Position numbers and translations under genes: made by a program. Shown here piece by piece: positions 36,588-44,572 of a stretch of 64,000 bases of DNA. How positions within the stretch are numbered: position 1 is the first letter of the stretch; every line of letters begins with the position of its first letter. The notes below the pieces were generated by a model, which saw only the letters and a list, made by a program, of their open reading frames with translations, was not told the origin of the DNA and made no database searches. Location: contig NZ_DBMV01000001.1 of NCBI RefSeq assembly GCF_002298975.1, forward strand, positions 1-64,000. The letters run 5' to 3'. The DNA is from Ralstonia sp. UBA689. Its GTDB lineage: Bacteria; Pseudomonadota; Gammaproteobacteria; Burkholderiales; Burkholderiaceae.

Positions 36588-36671
36588 ATGCTTTCGCGCC
36601 CGATTTCCATTCTGATTACGCTAGTCTCGATTGATGGCCTACTAGGTCGTCAGGTCGGGACACGCGCATAG
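36588..36671 (+). CDS. leuL: Probable leu operon leader peptide
   Basis: A 27-codon frame reads MLSRPISILITLVSIDGLLG followed by seven residues and TAG. It has four Leu... more exactly five Leu, four Ile and two Val codons, including three CTA codons, rare in such GC-rich genes, with a CTA-CTA pair at 36639-36644. It sits between the leuA promoter and a strong terminator hairpin, the layout of transcription attenuation by ribosome stalling. No Shine-Dalgarno is visible and the ATG is at the predicted +1, so it may be translated from a leaderless mRNA. The peptide itself probably has no enzymatic function. Confidence 0.68.
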   Translation: MLSRPISILITLVSIDGLLGRQVGTRA

Positions 36672-36729
36672 GAAATCGCAAGACAAGGCAAGCAGAAACA
36701 GCCAAGTTTTCGCGAACCAGGATTCACAG

Positions 36730-36765
36730 CGCCCCGGCCTGCAACCATGCACGCCGGGGCGTTTT
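36730..36765 (+). terminator. leuA attenuator terminator
   Basis: A 9-bp perfect stem (36730-36738 with 36753-36761, core CGCCCCGGC) is followed by four T. It is 77 bases before the leuA start and 58 after the leader stop. GGTCGGG (36653-36659), at the end of the leader frame, can pair with the 5' arm, giving a candidate antiterminator. Confidence 0.7.
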
Positions 36766-36842
36766 GCATTCTGCGCCGCAAAAAACCATCCAAAACACTA
36801 CTGAGACCGACGCCAAAAACGTCACCCCACCAAGGAGCCGCC

Positions 36843-38384
36843 ATGAGCGACAAACTCATCATTTTCGACACCACCTTGCGCGACGGCGAGCAGTCCCCCG
36901 GGGCGTCGATGACCAAGGAAGAGAAGATCCGCATCGCCAAGCAGCTTGAGCGGCTCAAGGTGGATGTGATCGAAGCCGGCTTCGCAGCCAGTTCGAATGG
37001 CGACTTCGAGGCGATCCGCGCGATTGCTCAGTCGGTCAAGGATTCGCGAATTTGTTCGCTGGCCCGTGCGAACGACCGCGACATTTCCCGCGCTGCCGAG
37101 GCGCTCAAACCGGCCGGCCAGTTCCGTATCCATACGTTCATTGCCACGTCTGCGCTGCACATGGAGAAGAAGCTGCGCATGACGCCGGACCAGGTGTATG
37201 AGCAGGCGCGTTTGGCCGTGCGCTTCGCCCGCCAGTTCACGGATGACATCGAGTTTTCGCCGGAAGATGGCAGCCGCTCCGACATGGATTTCCTCTGCCG
37301 CGTGCTGGAAGGCGTGATTGCCGAAGGCGCGACCACCATCAATCTGCCGGACACGGTGGGCTATGCGGTGCCAGAAGGCTACGCTGCGCTGATTCGCTCC
37401 GTGCGCGAGCGCATTCCGAATTCGGATAAGGCGATCTGGTCGGTGCACTGCCACAACGACCTGGGCATGGCAGTCGCCAACTCGCTGGCTGCGGTCAAGC
37501 TGGGTGGCGCGCGCCAGATCGAGTGCACGATCAACGGCCTGGGCGAGCGCGCCGGCAATACCAGCCTCGAAGAGGTGGTGATGGCCGTCAAGACGCGCCG
37601 TGATTACTTCAACCTCGACGTGGGTGTCGATACCACGCAGATCGTGCCCGCCTCCAAGCTGGTCTCGCAGATCACCGGTTTCGTGGTGCAGCCGAACAAG
37701 GCCGTGGTGGGTGCCAACGCATTCGCGCACGCTTCCGGCATCCACCAGGATGGCGTGTTGAAGGCGCGTGACACCTACGAAATCATGCGCGCCGAAGATG
37801 TGGGCTGGACGGCCAACAAGATCGTGCTGGGCAAGCTTTCGGGCCGCAATGCGTTCAAGCAGCGCCTGCAGGAGTTGGGCATCGAGCTGGATTCCGAAGC
37901 CGAGCTGAACGCCGCCTTCACGCGCTTCAAAGAACTGGCCGACCAGAAGGCCGAGATCTTTGACGAAGACATCGTCGCCATCGTCTCCAACGAAGCGCAA
38001 CATAGCGAGGGTGAACACTTCCGCTTCGTATCGCTGTCGCAGCGCTCCGAAACCGGCGAGCGCCCGCATGCACGTGTCGTTTTTGTGGCCGACGGCACGG
38101 AAGTGACCGGCGAGGCAGAAGGCAACGGCCCGGTTGACGCCACGCTCAACGCCATCGAAAGCAAAGTCGCCAGCGGCGCCGAGCAGTTGCTGTATTCGGT
38201 CAACGCCATCACGACCGGCACGCAGGCGCAGGGCGAGGTGACGGTGCGTCTGTCCAAGGCTGGCCGCATCGTCAACGGCGTGGGCACCGATCCGGACATC
38301 GTGGCGGCTTCGGCCAAGGCCTACCTGGCCGCGCTGAACAAGCTGCAGGACAAGAGCAGCGAAAAGCTCAACCCGCAGATCTGA
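36843..38384 (+). CDS. leuA: 2-isopropylmalate synthase
   Basis: The 513-residue enzyme condenses acetyl-CoA with 2-oxoisovalerate, the first committed step to leucine. The TIM barrel begins IIFDTTLRDGEQSPGASM with metal Asp; later HCHNDLGMAVANSLAA supplies metal His residues and GERAGNTSLEEVVMA the catalytic loop. A C-terminal LeuA regulatory domain (about 390-505) binds leucine. The ATG at 36843 follows AAGGAG. It is separate from ilvBHC by psd-pssA and its own attenuator region. Confidence 0.96.
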   Translation: MSDKLIIFDTTLRDGEQSPGASMTKEEKIRIAKQLERLKVDVIEAGFAASSNGDFEAIRAIAQSVKDSRICSLARANDRDISRAAEALKPAGQFRIHTFIATSALHMEKKLRMTPDQVYEQARLAVRFARQFTDDIEFSPEDGSRSDMDFLCRVLEGVIAEGATTINLPDTVGYAVPEGYAALIRSVRERIPNSDKAIWSVHCHNDLGMAVANSLAAVKLGGARQIECTINGLGERAGNTSLEEVVMAVKTRRDYFNLDVGVDTTQIVPASKLVSQITGFVVQPNKAVVGANAFAHASGIHQDGVLKARDTYEIMRAEDVGWTANKIVLGKLSGRNAFKQRLQELGIELDSEAELNAAFTRFKELADQKAEIFDEDIVAIVSNEAQHSEGEHFRFVSLSQRSETGERPHARVVFVADGTEVTGEAEGNGPVDATLNAIESKVASGAEQLLYSVNAITTGTQAQGEVTVRLSKAGRIVNGVGTDPDIVAASAKAYLAALNKLQDKSSEKLNPQI

Positions 38385-38395
38385 TCGCGGGTTTC
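38370..38395 (+). terminator. Possible terminator overlapping the leuA stop
   Basis: AACCCGC (38370-38376) and GCGGGTT (38387-38393) form a 7-bp stem across the leuA stop codon, with only a short T run. It may end the leuA transcript. The following stretch to 38628 shows nothing else. Confidence 0.4.
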
Positions 38396-38628
38396 ATCAA
38401 CACACGCAGGAGTCAGTCTAGACCCCAACACGATCACTACAGAGCGCGCACCCGGTTACCCATCGGGACGCGAAGCGGGTGCGGCGGCACCGGACACGTC
38501 AGGAGCGTGATTTCCATGCCCGCCGTCTTTGAGTGCGATGTCCGTGTGATCCACGACATGGCCGACCCGAACACCCACGCCAGGTGATGCGCCTCGCGTG
38601 GCTGTTGCCGTTGTAGCGCGGCCAGTGC

Positions 38629-39180
38629 TCAGTGGCTGGAATCGTGGTCGTGGTCGTACATCGGGTCTGGGCTGACCTGCGTGAGCCGCACGATCCCCCG
38701 GTCGTCGAAATAGAAGTTCATCAGCGACGGCCACACGCCTTCGTGCTTGAAGCGGTAGGACCACACCAGCCGGCCCATCAAGCGGAAATAGGCGATTTCC
38801 TCGGGTTTGCCGAACATCTGCAGCACATCCTTCTGCGTCGAGGTGCCGACGCGGATCTGCGCAAAATCCATCGTGGTCAGGATCTGCCGGAACGATGTCA
38901 GGCGGCCAGATGCGTCGAAATCGGCTGCATAGGTGTATTGCCCGTACGGCTGCGTCGGATACAGCCAGCGCGTGCCGCCATCGGCGCGCGGGTATTGTTC
39001 TGGTGGCTTGCCAAAGCGGGCGGCAACGGCGGATTCCGGTTGTCCGATCAAGGTTTGCCCAGTCTGGACCGGGGCGAGTACAGTGCAGCCGGCTGCCAAT
39101 GCCAATGCCAATGCCAATGCCAATGCCAATGCCGACGCCGCAGCAATCACGCCGATGTGACCAAGCGAATGGGCCTTCAT
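38629..39180 (-). CDS. Outer-membrane lipoprotein with SmpA/BamE-like repeats
   Basis: The 183-residue protein has a lipoprotein signal peptide whose core is an Ala-Leu repeat, ending in the lipobox LAAGC (Cys about residue 32). Two similar halves follow, each with a SmpA/OmlA-like segment (LIGQPESAVAARFGKPPEQ and RVGTSTQKDVLQMFGKPEE) and a beta-rich tail. The C-terminus is DHDHDSSH, a possible metal-binding tail. The function is not established. The signal-peptide repeat is encoded by a hexanucleotide repeat at 39096-39131. It is divergent from the substrate-binding protein gene. Confidence 0.8.
   Translation of the reverse strand: MKAHSLGHIGVIAAASALALALALALALAAGCTVLAPVQTGQTLIGQPESAVAARFGKPPEQYPRADGGTRWLYPTQPYGQYTYAADFDASGRLTSFRQILTTMDFAQIRVGTSTQKDVLQMFGKPEEIAYFRLMGRLVWSYRFKHEGVWPSLMNFYFDDRGIVRLTQVSPDPMYDHDHDSSH
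39096..39131 (-). repeat. Hexanucleotide tandem repeat in a lipoprotein signal peptide
   Basis: Six exact copies of CCAATG (plus strand) and a diverged seventh (CCGACG). On the coding strand they encode alternating Ala and Leu in the hydrophobic core. Copy-number changes would add or remove two residues and never shift the frame. Confidence 0.95.
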
Positions 39181-39282
39181 GATGTGCTCTCCTGCCGTGT
39201 CTTGAGTTTAGGGCGGAACGCGGCTTGTGTCGGGGCGGCACCACCCCTTACCATCCGGCGCTGCTTACGGGGAATTACCACC

Positions 39283-40551
39283 ATGTTTCGTTTGCTTGTG
39301 GCCGCGCTGGCGGTCGTGGGATTGAGCGCGGCGACGGTCAATCTTGCCGTTGCACAGCCCGAGGCCGCGCCGATTCGCTTGGCGCTGATCGAGGGACTTT
39401 CCGGCCCGTTTGCCAATGCGGGGGAGGCGGTGGATCGCAATCTGCGCATCGCCATCGAAGGTGTGAATGCGCGGGGCGGCGTAAAGCTGCCCGACGGACG
39501 CCATCCGCTCGCGCTGGTGCGCTTCGACAGCAAGAACACGGTCGATGAGTCCCTGCTGCAACTGCAGGCAGCCACCGATGCCGGTATCCGCTTCGTCCTG
39601 CAGGGCAACAGTTCGGCGGCTGCGGCAGCGTTGTCGACGTCGATTTCGCGCTACAACGAACGTCACCCCGATGCGCGCGTGCTGTTCCTCAACTACGCCG
39701 CTGTCGATCCGGCCCTGACCAACGAGGCGTGCACCTTCTGGCACTTCCGCTTCGACGCCTCGGCCGACATGCGCATGCTCGCGCTGACCGAGGTGATCCG
39801 CACGGACAAGTCGGTCAAGAATGTCTACCTGATTGGCCAGGACTACACGTTCGGCCGCCAAGTGGCCCAATCGGCGCGTCAGCAGTTGAGCGAGAAGCGG
39901 CCCGATATCGCCATCGTCGGCGAGGTGTTGCACCCGATCGGCAAGGTGAAGGATTTCGCGCCGTATGTAGCGCGCATCGCAGCTTCTGGTGCGGACACGG
40001 TCATCACCGGCAATTGGGGCAACGACCTGACCCTGCTGGTCAAGGCTGCGCGTGACGCGGGCCTCAAGGCACGCTTCTTCACGTTCTATGGCAATTCGCT
40101 GGGCGCACCGGGGGCGATGGGCGAGGCAGGAGTTGGCCGCGTCGTGGCGGTGGCGGAGTGGCACCCGAATCTGGGCGGCGGCAAATCCGATGCGTTTTAC
40201 AAGGCGTTCCGCGCGCGCTACCCGGCGCCGGCCGACGATTACCCGGTGCTGCGCGACCAGATGATGATCGACATGCTGGCCGCCGCCGTCGAGCGGGCTG
40301 GCACAACCGAGGCGGGTGCCGTGGCGCGTGCGCTGGAAGGCGCTTCGCTGGACAGCGGTTTCCACCGCATCACGCTGCGCGCCGAGGATCATCAGGCCAT
40401 CCAGCCGCTGATCGTCACGCAGATGGAGCGGGTGGGCACGCCTGGCGTGCCGTTCGATATCGAGGGTTCCGGCTACGGTTTTCGGACCCTGAAAGTGATC
40501 CCGGCCGCGCAAACCGTCTTGCCAACGACTTGCAGGATGACGCGCTATTGA
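39283..40551 (+). CDS. ABC transporter substrate-binding protein, branched-chain amino acid type
   Basis: The 422-residue periplasmic protein has a signal peptide (cleavage near AVA|QPEA, residue 24) and the type I periplasmic-binding fold of the LivJ group (ALIEGLSGPFANAGEAVDRNLRIAIEGVNARGG; VYLIGQDYTFGRQVAQSAR). The ligand may be a branched-chain amino acid, amide or aromatic acid. No permease or ATPase genes accompany it, so it works with a transporter encoded elsewhere. It lies between the divergent lipoprotein gene and rpsO. Confidence 0.86.
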   Translation: MFRLLVAALAVVGLSAATVNLAVAQPEAAPIRLALIEGLSGPFANAGEAVDRNLRIAIEGVNARGGVKLPDGRHPLALVRFDSKNTVDESLLQLQAATDAGIRFVLQGNSSAAAAALSTSISRYNERHPDARVLFLNYAAVDPALTNEACTFWHFRFDASADMRMLALTEVIRTDKSVKNVYLIGQDYTFGRQVAQSARQQLSEKRPDIAIVGEVLHPIGKVKDFAPYVARIAASGADTVITGNWGNDLTLLVKAARDAGLKARFFTFYGNSLGAPGAMGEAGVGRVVAVAEWHPNLGGGKSDAFYKAFRARYPAPADDYPVLRDQMMIDMLAAAVERAGTTEAGAVARALEGASLDSGFHRITLRAEDHQAIQPLIVTQMERVGTPGVPFDIEGSGYGFRTLKVIPAAQTVLPTTCRMTRY

Positions 40552-40593
40552 CCGGCCCTGACACAGAACTGTCGTTTGCCGGGGCATTTGGGC

Positions 40594-40599
40594 TATAAT
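40594..40599 (+). promoter_or_regulatory. -10 box of the rpsO promoter
   Basis: A consensus TATAAT lies 115 bases before the rpsO start, just after the preceding gene. The -35 region is weak (GTCGTT at 40571-40576, 17 bases away). Confidence 0.65.
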
Positions 40600-40714
40600 C
40601 GCCGTCTTGCCGTCCAGGCCGCGTTCGGAATGGGGCCGGCAAGACATTGTTCAACACGGCACCGGCGGCGATGGTTTTCAGGCGCTGCAGTGTCCGCAAG
40701 TCAAAGGAATCGAA

Positions 40715-40984
40715 ATGTCCGTCGCTGACATCAACAAGCAAGAAATCGTCAAGAACAACGGCCGCAGCGCCAACGATACGGGTAGCCCGGAAGTGCAAGT
40801 TGCACTGCTGACGGCCCGCATCAACGAGCTGCAACCGCACTTCAAGGCGCACATGAAGGACCACCACAGCCGCCGCGGCCTGCTCAAGATGGTGAGCCGT
40901 CGCCGCCGTCTGCTGGACTACCTCAAGGGCAAAGACGCTGACCGCTACACCGCACTGGTTGCGAAGCTGGGTCTGCGTAAGTAA
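40715..40984 (+). CDS. rpsO: 30S ribosomal protein S15
   Basis: The 89-residue protein has the four-helix S15 sequence with NDTGSPEVQVALLTARI, HFKAHMKDHHSRRGLLKMVSRRRRLLDYL and TALVAKLGLRK, and binds 16S rRNA in the central domain. AAAGGA precedes the ATG at 40715. It is followed by a terminator and then pnp, the order conserved across proteobacteria. Confidence 0.98.
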   Translation: MSVADINKQEIVKNNGRSANDTGSPEVQVALLTARINELQPHFKAHMKDHHSRRGLLKMVSRRRRLLDYLKGKDADRYTALVAKLGLRK

Positions 40985-41018
40985 TGGTGGCTCTCACGCA
41001 CTGCGCGTGATGAACAAG

Positions 41019-41056
41019 TGCCTGCGTCAGCGTGCTGATGCAGGCATTTTGTTTTT
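41019..41056 (+). terminator. Rho-independent terminator after rpsO
   Basis: TGCCTGC (41019-41025) pairs with GCAGGCA (41040-41046), with an inner TCAGC/GCTGA stem, and a T-rich tract (TTTTGTTTTT) follows. It lies between rpsO and pnp and may be partly read through. Confidence 0.88.
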
Positions 41057-41182
41057 GGCGGCCGCATTTGCGGCCAAGCCGGGCAACCGGCAAGCGATGG
41101 CAGCCAGACCGCTTGTTTAAGCTTAACTAGCGGATGCATCGGCTGCCTGGGACCGGGGGCGGCGGGAAGCAGAATCTTGTGT

Positions 41183-41223
41183 CATTCCAGCGCGGCGTTG
41201 AGCACCAGCGCCGCGCTGGAATG
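41183..41223 (+). promoter_or_regulatory. Long perfect hairpin in the pnp leader
   Basis: Fifteen bases (41183-41197, CATTCCAGCGCGGCG) are the exact reverse complement of 41209-41223, with an 11-base loop. It lies 107 bases before the pnp start. In enteric bacteria a leader stem-loop of pnp is cut by RNase III and used for PNPase autoregulation; this may be the equivalent. Confidence 0.7.
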
Positions 41224-41330
41224 GCATAAACACACCTCTGCAACCACACCGTCTTCCGGAACGTGTTTGTCGCGGCGCTTGAGAAACGATGTTCAAGAGT
41301 TGGCGCCGCGAATACCGAACAGGAGAAAAC

Positions 41331-43499
41331 ATGTTCAATAAGATCGTCAAAGAATTCCAATGGGGCGGCCATACGGTCCGCATGGAAACGGGTGAGATTG
41401 CTCGTCAGGCCAGCGGCGCCGTGCTGCTCGACATGGACGACACCGTCGTGCTCGCCACCGTGGTGGGCGCCAAGAACCCGAAGCCGGGTCAAGACTTTTT
41501 CCCGCTGACCGTCGACTACCTCGAGAAGACCTACGCCGCCGGCAAGATTCCTGGCGGCTTCTTCAAGCGTGAAGGCCGTCCGTCGGAGAACGAAACGCTG
41601 ACCTCGCGCCTGATCGATCGTCCGCTGCGTCCGCTGTTCCCGGAAGGCTTCTACAACGAAGTCCAAGTTGTCATCCACGTGCTGTCGATCAACCCGGAAG
41701 TGCCGGCAGACATCCCGGCACTGGTGGCCGCATCGGCAGCACTGGCCGTGTCGGGCCTGCCGTTCAACGGTCCGGTGGGCGCTGCCCGTGTGGGTTACAA
41801 GGATGGCCAGTACCTGCTGAACCCGAACCGCGCACAGCTCGCGCATTCGGAACTGGACCTCGTGGTGGCCGGAACCGAGCGTGCCGTGCTGATGGTCGAA
41901 TCCGAAGCCAACCAGCTCTCGGAAGAAGTCATGCTGGGCGCCGTTGTATATGGCCATGATCAGATGCAGATCGCCATCAACGCGATCCATGATCTGGTGC
42001 GCGAAGGCGGCAAGCCCGAGTGGGATTGGCAAGCAGCTCCCAAGAACGAAGCGCTGGTCGCCAAGGTATCCGAACTGGGCCTGGCCGATCTGCAAGCCGC
42101 TTACCAACTGCGCCAGAAGTCGGCTCGCAGCCAGAAGCTGAAGGAAGTCTACAAGTCGGTGGCCGAGAAGCTGGCCGAAGCCGGCGTGGAAGCCGACGGT
42201 GTGGAAGTCGACAACATCCTGTTCGAGCTCGAATCGAAGATCGTGCGCGGCCAGATCCTGAGCGGCGAACCGCGTATCGACGGCCGCGACACCCGTACGG
42301 TGCGCCCGATCGAGATTCGCTCCTCCGTGCTGCCGCGCGCTCACGGCTCGGCGCTGTTCACGCGTGGTGAAACGCAAGCGCTGGTGGTGGCTACGCTGGG
42401 CACCAAGAGCGACGAGCAGATCATCGACGCGCTGCAAGGCGAGTACCGTGACCGCTTCATGCTCCACTACAACATGCCGCCGTTCGCCACGGGCGAAACC
42501 GGCCGCGTGGGTAGCCCGAAGCGCCGCGAAATCGGCCACGGCCGTCTGGCCAAGCGTGCACTGATCCCGGTGCTGCCGAAGGACGATGAATTCGCCTACA
42601 CGATCCGCCTGGTGTCGGAGATCACCGAGTCGAACGGTTCGTCGTCGATGGCGTCCGTCTGCGGCGGCTGCCTGGCACTGATGGATGCTGGCGTGCCCGT
42701 CAAGGCGCACGTGGCCGGCGTGGCCATGGGCCTGATCCTGGAAGGCAACAAGTTCGCCGTGCTGACCGACATCCTGGGTGACGAAGATCACCTGGGCGAT
42801 ATGGACTTCAAGGTGGCGGGTACCGACAACGGTATCACCGCGCTGCAGATGGACATCAAGGTGCAGGGCATCACCAAGGAAATCATGCAGGTCGCACTGG
42901 CGCAAGCCAAGGAAGGCCGTCTACATATCCTGGGCAAGATGCAGGCTGCGATGGGTCACGCACGCACCGAGCTGTCGGAGCACGCTCCGCGCATGATTAC
43001 CGTCAAGATCAACCCGGAGAAGATCCGCGACGTGATCGGCAAGGGCGGTTCGACCATCCAGGCGCTGACCAAGGAAACCGGCTGCACGATCGACATCCAG
43101 GAAGACGGTACGATCACCATCGCGTCGACTTCGTCGGAAGGCATGGCTGAAGCCAAGCGCCGCATCGAGGCCATCACGGCCGAGGCCGAAGTGGGCAAGA
43201 TCTACAACGGCACCGTGCTCAAGCTGCTGGACTTCGGCGCGATCGTGAACATTCTGCCGGGCAAGGACGGTCTGCTGCACATCTCGGAAATCGCCAACGA
43301 GCGCGTGAACCAGGTGTCGGACTACGTGAAGGAAGGCCAAGCCGTGCGCGTGAAGCTGCTGAGCACCGACGAGAAGGGTCGCATGCGTCTGTCGATCAAG
43401 GCCGCTAAGGCCGAGGAAGGCGACGTGCCGGCCGCAGCACCGCAAGCGCCTGGCGCTGGCGATGCTACTTCGCAGCAGCAACAGCAACAACAGCAGTAA
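41331..43499 (+). CDS. pnp: Polynucleotide phosphorylase
   Basis: The 722-residue 3'-5' exoribonuclease degrades RNA with phosphate and is part of the degradosome. Two RNase PH domains (about 1-230 and 310-550) flank a helical linker; GTDNGITALQMDIKVQGI lies in the second, active one. A KH domain (MITVKINPEKIRDVIGKGGSTIQAL) and an S1 domain (GTVLKLLDFGAIVNILPGKDGLLHISEI) follow. The ATG at 41331 follows AGGAG. The C-terminus after the S1 domain ends in eight Gln encoded by CAG/CAA. Confidence 0.97.
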   Translation: MFNKIVKEFQWGGHTVRMETGEIARQASGAVLLDMDDTVVLATVVGAKNPKPGQDFFPLTVDYLEKTYAAGKIPGGFFKREGRPSENETLTSRLIDRPLRPLFPEGFYNEVQVVIHVLSINPEVPADIPALVAASAALAVSGLPFNGPVGAARVGYKDGQYLLNPNRAQLAHSELDLVVAGTERAVLMVESEANQLSEEVMLGAVVYGHDQMQIAINAIHDLVREGGKPEWDWQAAPKNEALVAKVSELGLADLQAAYQLRQKSARSQKLKEVYKSVAEKLAEAGVEADGVEVDNILFELESKIVRGQILSGEPRIDGRDTRTVRPIEIRSSVLPRAHGSALFTRGETQALVVATLGTKSDEQIIDALQGEYRDRFMLHYNMPPFATGETGRVGSPKRREIGHGRLAKRALIPVLPKDDEFAYTIRLVSEITESNGSSSMASVCGGCLALMDAGVPVKAHVAGVAMGLILEGNKFAVLTDILGDEDHLGDMDFKVAGTDNGITALQMDIKVQGITKEIMQVALAQAKEGRLHILGKMQAAMGHARTELSEHAPRMITVKINPEKIRDVIGKGGSTIQALTKETGCTIDIQEDGTITIASTSSEGMAEAKRRIEAITAEAEVGKIYNGTVLKLLDFGAIVNILPGKDGLLHISEIANERVNQVSDYVKEGQAVRVKLLSTDEKGRMRLSIKAAKAEEGDVPAAAPQAPGAGDATSQQQQQQQQ

Positions 43500-43534
43500 C
43501 CGTAGCAAAGGCGGCGAGGTTTCTCGCACCGAAG

Positions 43535-43563
43535 ACGGCTGGACAGTGTCCAGCCGTTTTTTT
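43535..43563 (+). terminator. Rho-independent terminator after pnp
   Basis: A 10-bp stem (ACGGCTGGAC with GTCCAGCCGT) and 3-base loop run into seven T residues. Confidence 0.94.
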
Positions 43564-43602
43564 GTTTACACTGCGTCGCGAGTTCTCCACCTGCCTCCGA
43601 CC

Positions 43603-44553
43603 ATGAGCCGCCTGTTCGAACAAAACCGCATCGCCGTCGTCTGGGATTTCGACAAGACGCTGATCCCGCGTTACATGCAAGTGCCGCTGTTCGAGCGGTA
43701 CAACCTCGACGAGGCTGCGTTCTGGAAAGAGGTGGGCGCGGGTTCTTCTGCACTTGAAGCTGCTGGCCAGAGGGTCAACCATGACACGTTCTATCTGAGT
43801 GTTCTGCTGCGTTACGTGCGTGAGCGCAGGATGTCTGGCTTGAGCAATGCGCTGCTGCGTGAGTTAGGCGGCACGCTGGAATTCTTTCCGGGGGTGGTGG
43901 AATTTTTCTCGGCCAGCAAGGCATGGGTTGCCAGCGTTCCCGCCTACCAGCAGTTCGACATCCAGTTGGAGCACTACATTGTCAGCACAGGGTTGACCGA
44001 GATGATCAAGGGCTCGGTGTTGGCGCCGCATATCGATGGCATCTGGGGGTGCGAGTTCCTTGAGTCTGCTGCACCCGACGGGCAGGCGGAAATCGCTGAG
44101 GTGATCTACGCTATCGACAACACGACGAAGACGCGCGCGATTTTTGAGATCAACAAAGGCGTCAACAAGCATCACGAGGTCAACGTCAATTCGACAATTG
44201 CCGAGGAGGAGCGCCGCGTGCCCATGCGCAATATGATCTACGTGGCGGACGGCCCGAGCGACATTCCGGCATTTTCCGTCGTGCGTAAGGGAGGTGGCCG
44301 AACTTACGCCGTCTACAACGCAACGAGCCAGGATGGGCGTTCTTTTGAGCAGGCCGATGATCTGCGCGCCAATCAGCGTGTCGATTCGTTTGGTCCTGCC
44401 GATTACTGCGCGCGTTCGCATACCGAGCGGTGGCTCAAGTTGCATATCGGCAAGATCGCCGACGCCATCGTCCACGGCAAGCAAGAGATCCTGCGCGAGA
44501 CCACGCGCGGCATTCCGCAGCATTTTGTCGAGCCGAAGCGTGCCGCGTCGTAA
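43603..44553 (+). CDS. HAD superfamily phosphatase-like hydrolase
   Basis: The 316-residue protein has HAD motif I DFDKTLI (residues about 15-21), a motif II candidate in IVSTGLTE, and motif IV-like YVADGPSDIPAF, so the catalytic Asp pair and metal Asp are present. The layout resembles phosphoserine-phosphatase-like members, but the substrate is unknown. The ATG at 43603 lies 40 bases after the pnp terminator. Its GC content looks a little lower than its neighbours, with more mixed third positions. Confidence 0.83.
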   Translation: MSRLFEQNRIAVVWDFDKTLIPRYMQVPLFERYNLDEAAFWKEVGAGSSALEAAGQRVNHDTFYLSVLLRYVRERRMSGLSNALLRELGGTLEFFPGVVEFFSASKAWVASVPAYQQFDIQLEHYIVSTGLTEMIKGSVLAPHIDGIWGCEFLESAAPDGQAEIAEVIYAIDNTTKTRAIFEINKGVNKHHEVNVNSTIAEEERRVPMRNMIYVADGPSDIPAFSVVRKGGGRTYAVYNATSQDGRSFEQADDLRANQRVDSFGPADYCARSHTERWLKLHIGKIADAIVHGKQEILRETTRGIPQHFVEPKRAAS

Positions 44554-44572
44554 CTCAAATAACCTGATTCCC

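Noticed and set aside
39096..39131. CRISPR-like short tandem repeat
   Set aside because: The unit is six bases with no spacers and is in a reading frame, so it is a simple sequence repeat.
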